DNA of 64,000 nt, from NCBI GenBank assembly GCA_905234285.1, contig CAJOHK010000004.1, positions 1 to 64,000 of the forward strand, in the 5' to 3' direction. Made by a program: the position numbers and the translations under genes. Shown one piece after another: positions 1-8,090 of this stretch. Under the pieces are notes generated by a model, which did not search any database, was not told where the DNA came from, and saw only the letters and a program-made list of their open reading frames with translations. Position 1 is the stretch's first letter, and every line of letters begins with the position of its first letter. Source of the stretch: an uncultured Bacteroidales bacterium. GTDB taxonomy: Bacteria; Bacteroidota; Bacteroidia; Bacteroidales; UBA932.

Positions 1-207
1 GCCACTTGACTACGACTGCAAAAATACGCAATAGAAATCATTTAAACAAGGGTTCCTGCACGGGGTTGCACTTCGTTTACGAATCCCTCACTCACCGCTT
101 CAAAGCGTCTGCTTCGCAGGCGCTTTTCGCGTTAAGTGAGGGATTGAGTGCCCCCTGGCACCGCAAAGCCTGCCGCAGGCGAAATCCCGTGGTGAGTGAG
201 GGAATAA
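1..207. other. Non-coding stretch with nested inverted repeats
   Basis: I see no credible gene here. A 13-bp perfect inverted repeat (TCCCTCACTCACC at 84-96, GGTGAGTGAGGGA at 191-203) encloses two smaller hairpins, one around GCGTCTGC/GCAGGCGC and one around GCCTGC/GCAGGC, and a partial copy of the arm (GTGAGGGA) lies near 136-143. The whole could fold as one branched structure. The function is unknown; it may be a mobile-element remnant or a 3' structure of a gene left of the window. Confidence 0.5.
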
Positions 208-570
208 TCAGAAACGCGCTGCTTCAATATTGTGCCTCTTGATATGTGACAGAATCAAGGCGCAGACCGGCTCATCTATCCCTATTTCTGAGGCGATGGG
301 AACGGTGTTGGCCACGGTGAGAGACTTTTGACCGTCAGGCAAAGCATACTCCTTAACGGTACCTGTTTCGTCGGCGGCACTGACAACGGTGGTAAGCACC
401 GTCTGATGATCAGTGGCATCGTCGGGAACAGCGACAGTAAAGTTGTACTTGTAGCTCACAGCCTTATTGACGGACTGTTTGGGGGAATCGGAGCCATACA
501 TGTTTTTACTGCAGGCAACAAAAACAATGGCTGCAAGAGCAGCGCAAACGAAAGTGATAATGCTCTTCAT
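208..570 (-). CDS. Small lipoprotein, unknown function
   Basis: This is a 120-residue protein. It starts with a signal peptide followed by a lipobox (FVAC, Cys at about residue 20), so it is probably anchored in the outer or inner membrane. I chose the Met at 570 over the upstream in-frame Met at 606, because 570 gives a clean signal peptide and 606 would lie inside the promoter -7 element at 604-611. The mature part is short, beta-rich in appearance, and ends with a basic tail (HIKRHNIEAARF). I do not recognise a family. It lies 52 bp downstream of the sulfatase-maturase gene on the same strand but seems to have its own promoter. Confidence 0.6.
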   Translation of the reverse strand: MKSIITFVCAALAAIVFVACSKNMYGSDSPKQSVNKAVSYKYNFTVAVPDDATDHQTVLTTVVSAADETGTVKEYALPDGQKSLTVANTVPIASEIGIDEPVCALILSHIKRHNIEAARF

Positions 571-603
571 AACCAAATATTTAGAATACTTCTTCCAGGA
601 CCA

Positions 604-611
604 CAAAGATA
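604..611 (-). promoter_or_regulatory. Bacteroidota -7 element (TATCTTTG)
   Basis: The minus strand reads TATCTTTG, matching the TAnnTTTG consensus, 33 nt upstream of the lipoprotein start at 570. I see no good -33 TTG at the usual spacing, so the promoter call rests on the -7 box alone. Confidence 0.45.
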
Positions 612-622
612 AGCTTTTTCTG

Positions 623-1855
623 TTATCCCCGCATCCTGGCCCAAGGAATGACGCCAGCCGGAGACAAACCCTGTCGCAGCAAATCGCGCATCACTTCCAT
701 ATAGGGCGCCACGTGCTCATAGAACAGTTTGTATCCCCGGCAGAGGGCATTGAGGCCGGTCTCGCCGCGCTCAGTGCGGTTGAAGCGGTGCTTGGGGCAC
801 TCGCCGTGGCAGGCAAAAAACCACTTGCAGCGGCGGCAGGCCGTGGGCAGCGCATTTCTCTTGCCGATGCCAAAGCGCACCTGGGCCTCCGAAGCCATCA
901 GCTCCCGGAGGGGCATATCGGCTATGTTCCCCAGCTTGTATTGGGGATAGACAAAATGGTCGCAGGGGTACAGGTCCCCGTTGTGCTCGATGACGGCATT
1001 GCCGCCGCAGGTCTCGCTAAAGGCGCAAATGCCGGGCGGCACCCCGCACCAGCAGGCCAGGGCGGCATCGAACTGCCCCACAAAGACACGGGAAACGTCG
1101 GCCCGCACCCACTCGTCAAAGATATCGCACAGGAAACGGCCGAAACCCGTATCGCTTACGCTCCAGGGCGCAATTTGCGCGCCATCGGCCGAGGGATCCA
1201 CAATGCGGCCCTCCTTCACATGCTCCACTACCGGCATGAACTGAAGGTACTGGCCACCGATAGACTTGAGGAAATGATACACCTCCAGTCCCCTCCCCTC
1301 GGAGGCTTTGTTGATGGTGGACATGGTGTTGAACGGAACCCCGGAAGTGCGCAGGAGGTTGATGGCGCGCATTACCCGCTCGAAGCTGGGCTGGCCGCCC
1401 TTGTCCCGGCGGTAGCGGTCATGGATATCCTGGGGGCCGTCGATGGAAATACCCACCAGGAAGCCGTTCTTCCGAAAGAACTCGGCCCAGGCGCGGTCCA
1501 TGAGGACGCCGTTGGTCTCGATGGTATTGTGGATGGTCTTCCCGCCCGCATACTTGGCCTCAAAGGCCAGCGCCTTGCGGTAGAAGTCCATGCCCAGCAG
1601 CAGCGGTTCCCCGCCGTGCCAGTTGAAGGTAACCTCGGGGACCTCGTTGGCGGCGATGTATTCGCGCACCACCGTCTCCAGCATCTGCTCCGACATCACC
1701 GGCTCGCGGCCGCCGTAAATCTCGGCCTTGTCCAGGTAATAGCAGTAGCGGCAGTTGAGGTTGCATAGCGAACCCGCCGGCTTGAGCATCATATTGAACG
1801 ACACCGGCCCGGCCAGCCGGACGGCGTCCCCCAGTGTTATAGTGTTATCGGTCAT
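623..1855 (-). CDS. Anaerobic sulfatase-maturating enzyme (radical SAM, SPASM)
   Basis: A 410-residue radical SAM protein. The CX3CX2C cluster motif (CNLNCRYC) has Cys31, Cys35 and Cys38. The C-terminal third carries the Cys-rich SPASM region (CGVPPGIC, ETCGG, YPCDHF, CRRCKWFFACHGEC) that binds two auxiliary 4Fe-4S clusters. Enzymes of this type (AslB/ChuR/anSME) oxidise a Ser or Cys in a sulfatase active site to formylglycine in the cytoplasm before export. The neighbour 36 bp upstream on the same strand is a Ser-type sulfatase, so the pair is very likely an enzyme and its dedicated maturase in one operon. Length and motifs are as expected for the family. Confidence 0.93.
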   Translation of the reverse strand: MTDNTITLGDAVRLAGPVSFNMMLKPAGSLCNLNCRYCYYLDKAEIYGGREPVMSEQMLETVVREYIAANEVPEVTFNWHGGEPLLLGMDFYRKALAFEAKYAGGKTIHNTIETNGVLMDRAWAEFFRKNGFLVGISIDGPQDIHDRYRRDKGGQPSFERVMRAINLLRTSGVPFNTMSTINKASEGRGLEVYHFLKSIGGQYLQFMPVVEHVKEGRIVDPSADGAQIAPWSVSDTGFGRFLCDIFDEWVRADVSRVFVGQFDAALACWCGVPPGICAFSETCGGNAVIEHNGDLYPCDHFVYPQYKLGNIADMPLRELMASEAQVRFGIGKRNALPTACRRCKWFFACHGECPKHRFNRTERGETGLNALCRGYKLFYEHVAPYMEVMRDLLRQGLSPAGVIPWARMRG

Positions 1856-1891
1856 TCAGGCATCATAAGTCCCTCCCCTGAGGGGAGAAGG

Positions 1892-3286
1892 CTAGAATGG
1901 GTTCTGCGGAGGTGCGAAATCGTAGAAGGTCTTGTACGGGAACTTGCGCGGGGCGCCGGGCTTGTCGGGGTAGAAGTCGGCCATCTGGTCTACGCGGTCC
2001 TTGAGGGGACGCAGGCGGGCCTGGAGCTCGGCGGGAGCATCGGCCCACAAAAGCGCGTGCTCAAAGGTGGGATCCTCGCGATAGTTGTAGATACGGCCAT
2101 CCCAGAAGTAGGCGTAGTCGTCGTCCATGGCGTAGCGGGAGGCCTTGGGGCTGGGCGTGGTGGGCCACAGCGGGTTAAAGTGCACCAGCACCAGGTCCTT
2201 GGCGTTGGGCTCCCGGCCACAGAGCTCGGGATACAGGCTCACGCCGTCCAGGTTCCAGTCCTCGGGAATGGACACGCCGGCAATGTCGGCGATGGTGGGC
2301 AGGATGTCGGTGAGGTCGGCCAGGTGCTCTGCCTTTCGGCCGGCCAGTTTACTGCCCCAGGTGATAATCATGGGCACATGCGTGCCGATGTATGTGGGCT
2401 CGCCCTTTCCGCCGCGTACCTCCTTGCCGTCGCAGGTCTTGGAGAGGATGCGGGTCGATGTCCCGTTGTCCGACGCAAAGATAAAGATGGTGTTGTCCCA
2501 CACGCCTTTTTCCTTGAGCTTGCGCACCATATTGCCCACCTGCTTGTCCATGTAGCGCACCTGGTACTTGAAGTAGGCGGTATCGGCGCCGGCGGAAAAG
2601 CGGCTGTCGTACAGGTCATCCCAGATCTCGGTGTCAGGGGTGGTGGTGTGCGGCGTGTGCACCAGCGGCTCGGTGTAGTACAGGAGGAAAGGCTTCTTCT
2701 CGGCCACCTTGCGGTCTATGTAGTCGAAGGCATAGTCCTGCATGGCGTCGGGGCCGTAAATGGCAAAGTCGTAGCGCTCACCGTTGTTGTCCCACATGCT
2801 GTTGGCATAGCGGTCGGTCTGGCGGGGGCCGCGGCTCTCCAGGTACATCTCAATTTGGCTGCAGAAGAACTCGTCAAAGCCGGCCACGGGCAGCATGGCT
2901 CGGCTTCGGCCCAGCTGCCACTTGCCCACAATAGCGGTCTCATAGCCGCCCTCCTTGGCCACCTGCGCAAAGGTGTGCTCGTCCTGGTTCATGTACCCAA
3001 AGGCCACGTAGTTGCGGTCATTATACAGGCCCGTCATCACCTGCACCCGGGAGGGAGAGCTCAGCGGCTGGGCATTCATGTTCATGTACTGGATGCCCGC
3101 CTTGGCCAACGAGTCAATGCAGGGGGTCTCATACTCCGTGCCGCCATAGCAGCCGAAGCACTCGGCGCCGATATCATCGGCAAAAAAAAAGACGATGTTG
3201 GGCTTAGCCTCCCGGGCGGGTGAGGTGCATCCGCCGATGGCGGCCAGTGCGCCCAGCCCTGCTGTTAATTGGTTGATCCGTTTCAT
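1892..3286 (-). CDS. Ser-type sulfatase, exported lipoprotein
   Basis: A 464-residue arylsulfatase-family (S1) enzyme. It has a lipoprotein signal peptide with lipobox Cys20, a metal-binding FFADD stretch at about residues 34-38, and the formylglycine motif S-S-P-S-R at residues 76-80. Ser76 is therefore the residue to be converted, which requires the anSME encoded just downstream. Later conserved pieces are visible (GKWQLGR, YTEPLVHTPH, ASDNG near the middle). It probably removes sulfate esters from host or algal glycans at the cell surface or in the periplasm; the exact substrate cannot be told. The start is preceded by a TATTTTTG box at 3312-3319. Confidence 0.9.
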   Translation of the reverse strand: MKRINQLTAGLGALAAIGGCTSPAREAKPNIVFFFADDIGAECFGCYGGTEYETPCIDSLAKAGIQYMNMNAQPLSSPSRVQVMTGLYNDRNYVAFGYMNQDEHTFAQVAKEGGYETAIVGKWQLGRSRAMLPVAGFDEFFCSQIEMYLESRGPRQTDRYANSMWDNNGERYDFAIYGPDAMQDYAFDYIDRKVAEKKPFLLYYTEPLVHTPHTTTPDTEIWDDLYDSRFSAGADTAYFKYQVRYMDKQVGNMVRKLKEKGVWDNTIFIFASDNGTSTRILSKTCDGKEVRGGKGEPTYIGTHVPMIITWGSKLAGRKAEHLADLTDILPTIADIAGVSIPEDWNLDGVSLYPELCGREPNAKDLVLVHFNPLWPTTPSPKASRYAMDDDYAYFWDGRIYNYREDPTFEHALLWADAPAELQARLRPLKDRVDQMADFYPDKPGAPRKFPYKTFYDFAPPQNPF

Positions 3287-3311
3287 AGTAGCAGTGTTAG
3301 CTCAAGTCACA

Positions 3312-3319
3312 CAAAAATA
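3312..3319 (-). promoter_or_regulatory. -7 element for the sulfatase operon (TATTTTTG)
   Basis: The minus strand reads TATTTTTG, matching TAnnTTTG, 25 nt upstream of the sulfatase start and just after the stop of the AraC-type gene. No clear -33 TTG was found at 19-21 bp. Confidence 0.45.
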
Positions 3320-3339
3320 CGCATTATTTGCGAGAATTG

Positions 3340-4275
3340 CTAGATGCTCCCGCCTTTCCTGTACGCCGAGGGCGTCATCCGCGTGTGGGCCTTGAAGAAC
3401 TTGTAAAAGACGCTCTGGTTGGGGAAATGGAGCACCCCCACGATCTCCTTGATGGATTTGTCGGAGTAGCGCAGGAGGTTCTTGGCCTCCAGCACCACAT
3501 AGGAATCAATCCAGTCGGGGGCGCTGCGGCCGGTGGCCTGCTTCACCAGCTTGCTCAGATACTTGGGGGTGAGGCACAGCCGGTCGGCATAAAAAGCCAC
3601 GCCGCGCTCCTCACAGTGGTATTCGGTGACCAGGGCCAGGAAGCGCTCGGTGAGCTGCTGCACCCTGGCCGAGGACTGCGGCTCCGGGGTCTCCCGCACC
3701 CGGGTGGTCCACACCCCCAGGATCATATAGATAAAAGAAGTGAGCAGCGGGCCCAGGATATCCTCCTTGGCCGGCTGACTGCTCTGCAGTACCTGACGGG
3801 CCAGCAGGAAGTAGTTGTTGGCCATCGAGAACTGCTCGGCGTCCAGCGTAAGGCAGGGGGCATCCCATATACGCAGGGAGTCCTGGAACACCTTCTGGAA
3901 GTCGAAGCGGATGCCGCTCATGAACTCCCGGGACACCAGGGCAAAGTAAAGGTCCACGTCGGAGAGGGATTCATCGGGCGCCGAGGTGAGTTTGACAATG
4001 TTCCCGGGCACTACCACCAGGAGGGAGTTCTCCCCCAGCTCGCAACTGTTCAGGTTAAAGTCGATCTGGAGCCGGCCCCGTTTGAGGAAAAAGATCATGA
4101 AGCCGTCAAAGCGCACCGGATACTGAAGCATCTGGAGCAGGGCGCGGCTTTGCCCCACCTGGGCACCGGTGGTTTCGCCCAGGATACAGGCATTTCCCAG
4201 GACATATTCGTCTATGAGCGGCGCCAGCGACAAAATGCGCCGGATATCGATGGTTTGCAGTTTTCCCTCGTCCAT
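3340..4275 (-). CDS. AraC-family transcriptional regulator
   Basis: A 311-residue protein with a cupin-like sensing region in the first ~190 residues and a C-terminal AraC/XylS double helix-turn-helix. The second helix-turn-helix contains the family signature (IKEIVGVLHFPNQSVFYKFFKAHTRMTPSAYR, split here only for description), and the first includes LTPKYLSKLVKQATG. I chose the Met at 4275: longer in-frame starts run through the AT-rich divergent control region and have no homology-like features. The gene is divergent from the TolC-HlyD-ABC operon at 4430-9275, so it probably controls that operon. Direct repeats at 4332-4362 could be its operator. Confidence 0.9.
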   Translation of the reverse strand: MDEGKLQTIDIRRILSLAPLIDEYVLGNACILGETTGAQVGQSRALLQMLQYPVRFDGFMIFFLKRGRLQIDFNLNSCELGENSLLVVVPGNIVKLTSAPDESLSDVDLYFALVSREFMSGIRFDFQKVFQDSLRIWDAPCLTLDAEQFSMANNYFLLARQVLQSSQPAKEDILGPLLTSFIYMILGVWTTRVRETPEPQSSARVQQLTERFLALVTEYHCEERGVAFYADRLCLTPKYLSKLVKQATGRSAPDWIDSYVVLEAKNLLRYSDKSIKEIVGVLHFPNQSVFYKFFKAHTRMTPSAYRKGGSI

Positions 4276-4294
4276 AGAATCTACCTTTTGAATA

Positions 4295-4302
4295 CAAAGA
4301 TA
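4295..4302 (-). promoter_or_regulatory. -7 element of the AraC-type gene (TATCTTTG)
   Basis: TATCTTTG on the minus strand, 19 nt upstream of the start at 4275. This placement supports 4275 as the true start. The -33 match is weak. Confidence 0.5.
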
Positions 4303-4331
4303 GTGATTATTTGCAAAAGTTCGCATTTTTC

Positions 4332-4362
4332 GACCAAAAGGACAATTTACCGTCCAAAACGA
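4332..4362. promoter_or_regulatory. Candidate AraC-type operator (direct repeats)
   Basis: Two copies of G(A/T)CCAAAA(G/C)GA start at 4332 and 4352, 20 bp apart (two helical turns), in the gap between the AraC-type gene and the TolC gene. A weaker third copy (CTAAAACAA) follows about 10 bp later. This geometry is typical of AraC-family binding sites. That it is bound by the adjacent regulator is an inference. Confidence 0.35.
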
Positions 4363-4429
4363 ACTAAAACAAGCGCTTATATGGCAACTTTTTTGCAAAA
4401 TTAGTGGACGCCAACAGAAAACTGACAAA

Positions 4430-5929
4430 ATGACAAATATGAAAAAAGTAATCCTAACTGGCAGCCTGCTCCTGGCCCTGATTCCCGCCGCCCGGGCGCA
4501 ACAGGTCCTTACCCTGGACGACTGCCGCCAGATGGCCATCCAGCAAAGCAAAGAGCTGGATCAGGCCCGACTCAGCGTAGAGATGGCTAGCTACGACCGC
4601 AAAACCGCCCTGGCCAACTACTTCCCCAAAGTGAGCGCCACCGGAGCCTACATCTATAACAACCGCGACATCTCCCTGGTGAGCGACGAGCAGAGCGCCC
4701 GCCTGCAGAATATGGGCACCACGCTGGAAAACAACATCTGGGATGCCCTGAACAGCCACTGGAACGCCTCCGTGAACAACCAGACCATCAAGATGCTGGG
4801 CCAGGAGATCCTGGCCAACGCCCGCGCCAACGGCAACTGGGACATTGCTACGCCCGTGAACGCGATCGGCGCCGAGATTGACGCCTCGCTGCACCCCGAC
4901 CTGCACAACATCTGGGTGGGCGCCATCACGGTGGAGCAACCCCTTTTCGTGGGCGGCAAAATCATCTACAGCAACCAGATGGCCGCCCTGGCCCAGGACC
5001 TGGCCCAGTCCAAGTACGACATGCAGGAAGCCGAGATTCTCGTCAACGTAGACCAGGCCTACTGGCAAATCATCTCCATCGCCAACAAGAAAAAGCTGGC
5101 CGAGAGCTACGCCGACCTGCTGCACCACATGGAGAAGGACGTGGAGACCGCCATCGCCACCGGCGTATCCACCCAGGCCGACGCCCTGCAGGTGAAGGTG
5201 AAAGCCAACGAGGCCGACATGATGCTCACCAAGGCCACCAACGGCCTCACGCTTGCAAAGATGCTGCTGTGCCAGCGCATCGGCCTGCCCCTGGACAGCG
5301 AAATTCTGCTTGCCGACGAAACCAGCGAGGTCATCCCCCAGCCCCTGCGCCCCGATGCCAAGAGCCTGGACGACATCTATGCCACCCGCCCCGAGACCCG
5401 CAGCCTGGAACTGGCCGAGAAGATTTTTGACAAGAAGGCCAAGGTGGTGCGCGCCGACATGCTGCCCACGGTAGCCCTGATGGGCGCCTTCACCGTGAGC
5501 AACCCCAACCTGTACAACGGCTTCCAGAACACCTGGCAGGGTGGAAACCTGAGCGCCGGCGTGCTGGTGAAAGTGCCCATCTGCCATGGCGGCGAGGGCA
5601 TCTGGAAATACAAGAAAGCCAAGGCCGAAGCCCGGCAGTACAGCGCGCAGCTGGAAAGTGCCAAGGAGCTGATCAACCTGCAGGTTACCCAGCAGCGCAA
5701 GCTCTTTGGCGAAGCACAGCAAAAGCTGGAGATGGCCGAGTCCAACCTCGAAAGCGCCGAGGAGAACCTGCGCATGGCCACCGTGGGCTATGAGGCCGGC
5801 GTGATGCCTACCAACACCGTCCTGGGGGCCCACACCGCCTGGCTGAGCGCGCACAGCGAATACATCGACGCCGGCATCGAACTGCAAATGGCCGCCGCGA
5901 ACCTGAACAAAGCAGAAGGAAACAAATAG
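4430..5929 (+). CDS. TolC-family outer membrane efflux protein
   Basis: A 499-residue protein with an N-terminal signal peptide ending around AARAQQ, followed by two outer-membrane-efflux-protein repeats rich in long coiled-coil helices (for example QKLEMAESNLESAEENLRMA). It should form the trimeric outer membrane channel of a tripartite exporter. It begins an operon with a membrane fusion protein (10 bp downstream) and two ABC-2 permeases. An alternative start at 4439 (MKKVILTG) gives a more usual signal peptide and may be the real one. The closely spaced divergent AraC-type gene suggests inducible expression. Confidence 0.9.
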   Translation: MTNMKKVILTGSLLLALIPAARAQQVLTLDDCRQMAIQQSKELDQARLSVEMASYDRKTALANYFPKVSATGAYIYNNRDISLVSDEQSARLQNMGTTLENNIWDALNSHWNASVNNQTIKMLGQEILANARANGNWDIATPVNAIGAEIDASLHPDLHNIWVGAITVEQPLFVGGKIIYSNQMAALAQDLAQSKYDMQEAEILVNVDQAYWQIISIANKKKLAESYADLLHHMEKDVETAIATGVSTQADALQVKVKANEADMMLTKATNGLTLAKMLLCQRIGLPLDSEILLADETSEVIPQPLRPDAKSLDDIYATRPETRSLELAEKIFDKKAKVVRADMLPTVALMGAFTVSNPNLYNGFQNTWQGGNLSAGVLVKVPICHGGEGIWKYKKAKAEARQYSAQLESAKELINLQVTQQRKLFGEAQQKLEMAESNLESAEENLRMATVGYEAGVMPTNTVLGAHTAWLSAHSEYIDAGIELQMAAANLNKAEGNK

Positions 5930-5938
5930 ACAAAAGAT

Positions 5939-6928
5939 ATGAAACAGAATTACAATTTACTGATAGGTGTAGCCGGCCTGGTGGGCCTGGTGCTTGTTAT
6001 CGCCATCCTCGGCTATATCGTTTCCCGCCCCAAGGATATCGTCATCCAGGGCGAAGCCGAAGCCACCGAATACCGCATCTCGGGCAAGGTGCCCGGCCGT
6101 ATCGAAGCATTCCGCGGCGAGGAAGGCCAGCAGGTGCGCAAGGGCGACACGCTGGTAATCATCGACTCCCCGGAAATCCGCTCCAAGATGACCGAAGCCA
6201 ATGCCGCCAAAGCCGCCGCCACCGCCCAGAAAGAGAAGGCCATGCACGGCGCCCGGCAGGAACAGATCACCGGCGCCTACGAGCTGTGGCAGAAGGCCCT
6301 GGTGGGCGAAGACGTGATGCGCAAGTCCTTCGAGCGCATCCAGTCCCTGCACCAGCAGAAGGTGGTATCGGACCAGAAATATGACGAAGTGGAAGCCCAG
6401 TATCGCGCCGCCGTAGCCACGGCCAAGGCCGCCAAGAGCCAGTACGACATGGCTGTCAAGGGCGCCCGGCAGGAAGACAAAGATGCCGCCGTGGCCCTGG
6501 TGGAACGGGCGAATGCCGCCGTGGAGCTGGTGAATGCCTACCAGGACGAGATTCGCCTCACCTCCCCGGCCGACGGCATCATTGCCGCCCGCTATCCCAA
6601 GGTGGGCGAACTGGTGGGCCAGGGCTCCCCTATCATGACCATCCAGGACCTGAGCGACATGTGGTTTACCTTCAACATCCGTGAGGACCGCCTGCACAGC
6701 ATGCAGCAGGGCGACCAGATTACCCTCCGCATCCCCGCCCTGGACAATCGCGAGATTCGCGCCACCGTCTATTATATCGCCGTCCGTGAATCCTACGCCA
6801 CTTGGCGGGCCACCAAGGAGATTGGCGAATTCGACACCCGTACCTTCGAAGTGCGTGCCCGGCCCAATCAGGCCGTGGAAGGCCTCCGTCCCGGCATGAG
6901 TGTGATCATGATTTCCCGCGAGAAATGA
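5939..6928 (+). CDS. HlyD/EmrA-type membrane fusion protein
   Basis: A 329-residue periplasmic adaptor. It has one N-terminal membrane helix (about residues 7-28), a biotinyl-lipoyl-like half motif around GKVPGRI, a long alpha-helical hairpin (about 75-200; note two GARQE repeats), the second lipoyl half (LTSPADGIIAARYPKVGELVGQG begins it) and a beta-barrel domain. It should link the inner membrane permeases to the TolC-type channel. Its stop codon overlaps the start of the next gene (ATGA at 6925-6928), showing translational coupling. Confidence 0.9.
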   Translation: MKQNYNLLIGVAGLVGLVLVIAILGYIVSRPKDIVIQGEAEATEYRISGKVPGRIEAFRGEEGQQVRKGDTLVIIDSPEIRSKMTEANAAKAAATAQKEKAMHGARQEQITGAYELWQKALVGEDVMRKSFERIQSLHQQKVVSDQKYDEVEAQYRAAVATAKAAKSQYDMAVKGARQEDKDAAVALVERANAAVELVNAYQDEIRLTSPADGIIAARYPKVGELVGQGSPIMTIQDLSDMWFTFNIREDRLHSMQQGDQITLRIPALDNREIRATVYYIAVRESYATWRATKEIGEFDTRTFEVRARPNQAVEGLRPGMSVIMISREK

Positions 6929-8088
6929 AAAACATCCTGCAAGTGATCCGGCGCGAGCTACGCATCATTGGCCAGCGCCCCATCTATCTGCTGGGCTCGG
7001 CGGGCGTGATGCTGTGCACCGTGCTGTTTTTCACCACCTTCCTGGGCGAAGGCCTGCCGCAGCGGCTGCGCATCGGCCTGGTGGACCTGGACAATTCCTC
7101 CACCTCGCGCAACTTCAGGCAGCAGCTGGACGCCACGCAGATGGGACAGGTAGTGGAGTTCGAATCCATTGCCCATGCCCGTCGGGAGCTGGAAACAGGC
7201 CGCATCAGCGGCTATGTGGTCATTCCCGAGCGCTTTGACGAGGAGGTGCAGGCTTTCCACTGCCCCAAGATCCAGGTGCAGGTGAACCTGATGTACCCTG
7301 TGATTGGCGGCGCCCTGGCCTATAAGGATATCCTGTACATGGTCAACCTCACCAACGGTGCCGTCCAGCGCCAGGTGCTGCGTGCCAAGGGCGTGCCCGA
7401 ATGGGAAATCATGGGCCGGCTGCAGCCGGTGGCCCTGGACGCCCACTGCATCGGCAATCCAGGCACCAACTATGCCTACTATCTGGTGAATATGATCCTG
7501 ATGGGCATTCTGGGCATGTGCATTACGCTGGTGATAGCCTATTCGGTGGGCGCCGAGCTCAAGTACGGCACTTCCAAACATTTGCTCGAGACCGCCGGCG
7601 ACTCGCTCTTCGACGCGCTCATCGGCAAGTTTGCGCCCTACACCCTGCTTTTCTGGGCGCTGGGCCTCAGCATCCAGCTGCTCCTTTTCGGCCCGCTGCA
7701 CTATCCCATCGCCGGCTCCCTGGGCTGGCTGCTGCTGACAACGCTCCTGTTTGTACTCGCCTATGAATCCGTGGCGGTGTTTATCGTCTCCCTGCTGCCC
7801 ACCCTGCGCCTGGGGGTGTGCGTAAGCGCCCTGTACAGCGTCCTGGGCTTCTCCTTCGCGGGCTTTACCCTGCCCGTCGAGGCATTGCCGGCGGCCCTGC
7901 AGGGACTGAGCGTGCTGTTCCCGCTGCGTTTCTACTACCAGATTTATGCGAAGGTGGTGTACTTCGGCTGCGGATTCGAGGCCTGGTGGCCTTATCTGCT
8001 GGCCCTTACGGCCTTCCTCTTCGTTCCCTACCTCACCGGGAAGCGCCTGTACAACGCCTATAAGTATCAGAATTATCCCAGGAATTAA
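6925..8088 (+). CDS. ABC-2 type transporter permease
   Basis: A 387-residue membrane protein of the ABC-2/YhhJ-YbhR type: one N-terminal helix, a large extracytoplasmic domain (about residues 45-175) and five to six C-terminal helices. The Met at 6925 overlaps the upstream stop codon and is preferred to earlier in-frame Mets that lie inside the fusion-protein gene. It forms a pair with the next gene, and the two probably make a heterodimeric pore. Notably, no ATP-binding (NBD) gene is present in the operon. Confidence 0.87.
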   Translation: MKNILQVIRRELRIIGQRPIYLLGSAGVMLCTVLFFTTFLGEGLPQRLRIGLVDLDNSSTSRNFRQQLDATQMGQVVEFESIAHARRELETGRISGYVVIPERFDEEVQAFHCPKIQVQVNLMYPVIGGALAYKDILYMVNLTNGAVQRQVLRAKGVPEWEIMGRLQPVALDAHCIGNPGTNYAYYLVNMILMGILGMCITLVIAYSVGAELKYGTSKHLLETAGDSLFDALIGKFAPYTLLFWALGLSIQLLLFGPLHYPIAGSLGWLLLTTLLFVLAYESVAVFIVSLLPTLRLGVCVSALYSVLGFSFAGFTLPVEALPAALQGLSVLFPLRFYYQIYAKVVYFGCGFEAWWPYLLALTAFLFVPYLTGKRLYNAYKYQNYPRN

Positions 8089-8090
8089 TC

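Noticed and set aside
6..242. Possible 78-aa coding frame at the left edge
   Set aside because: It starts with TTG, runs through the nested inverted repeats and encodes no recognisable motif.
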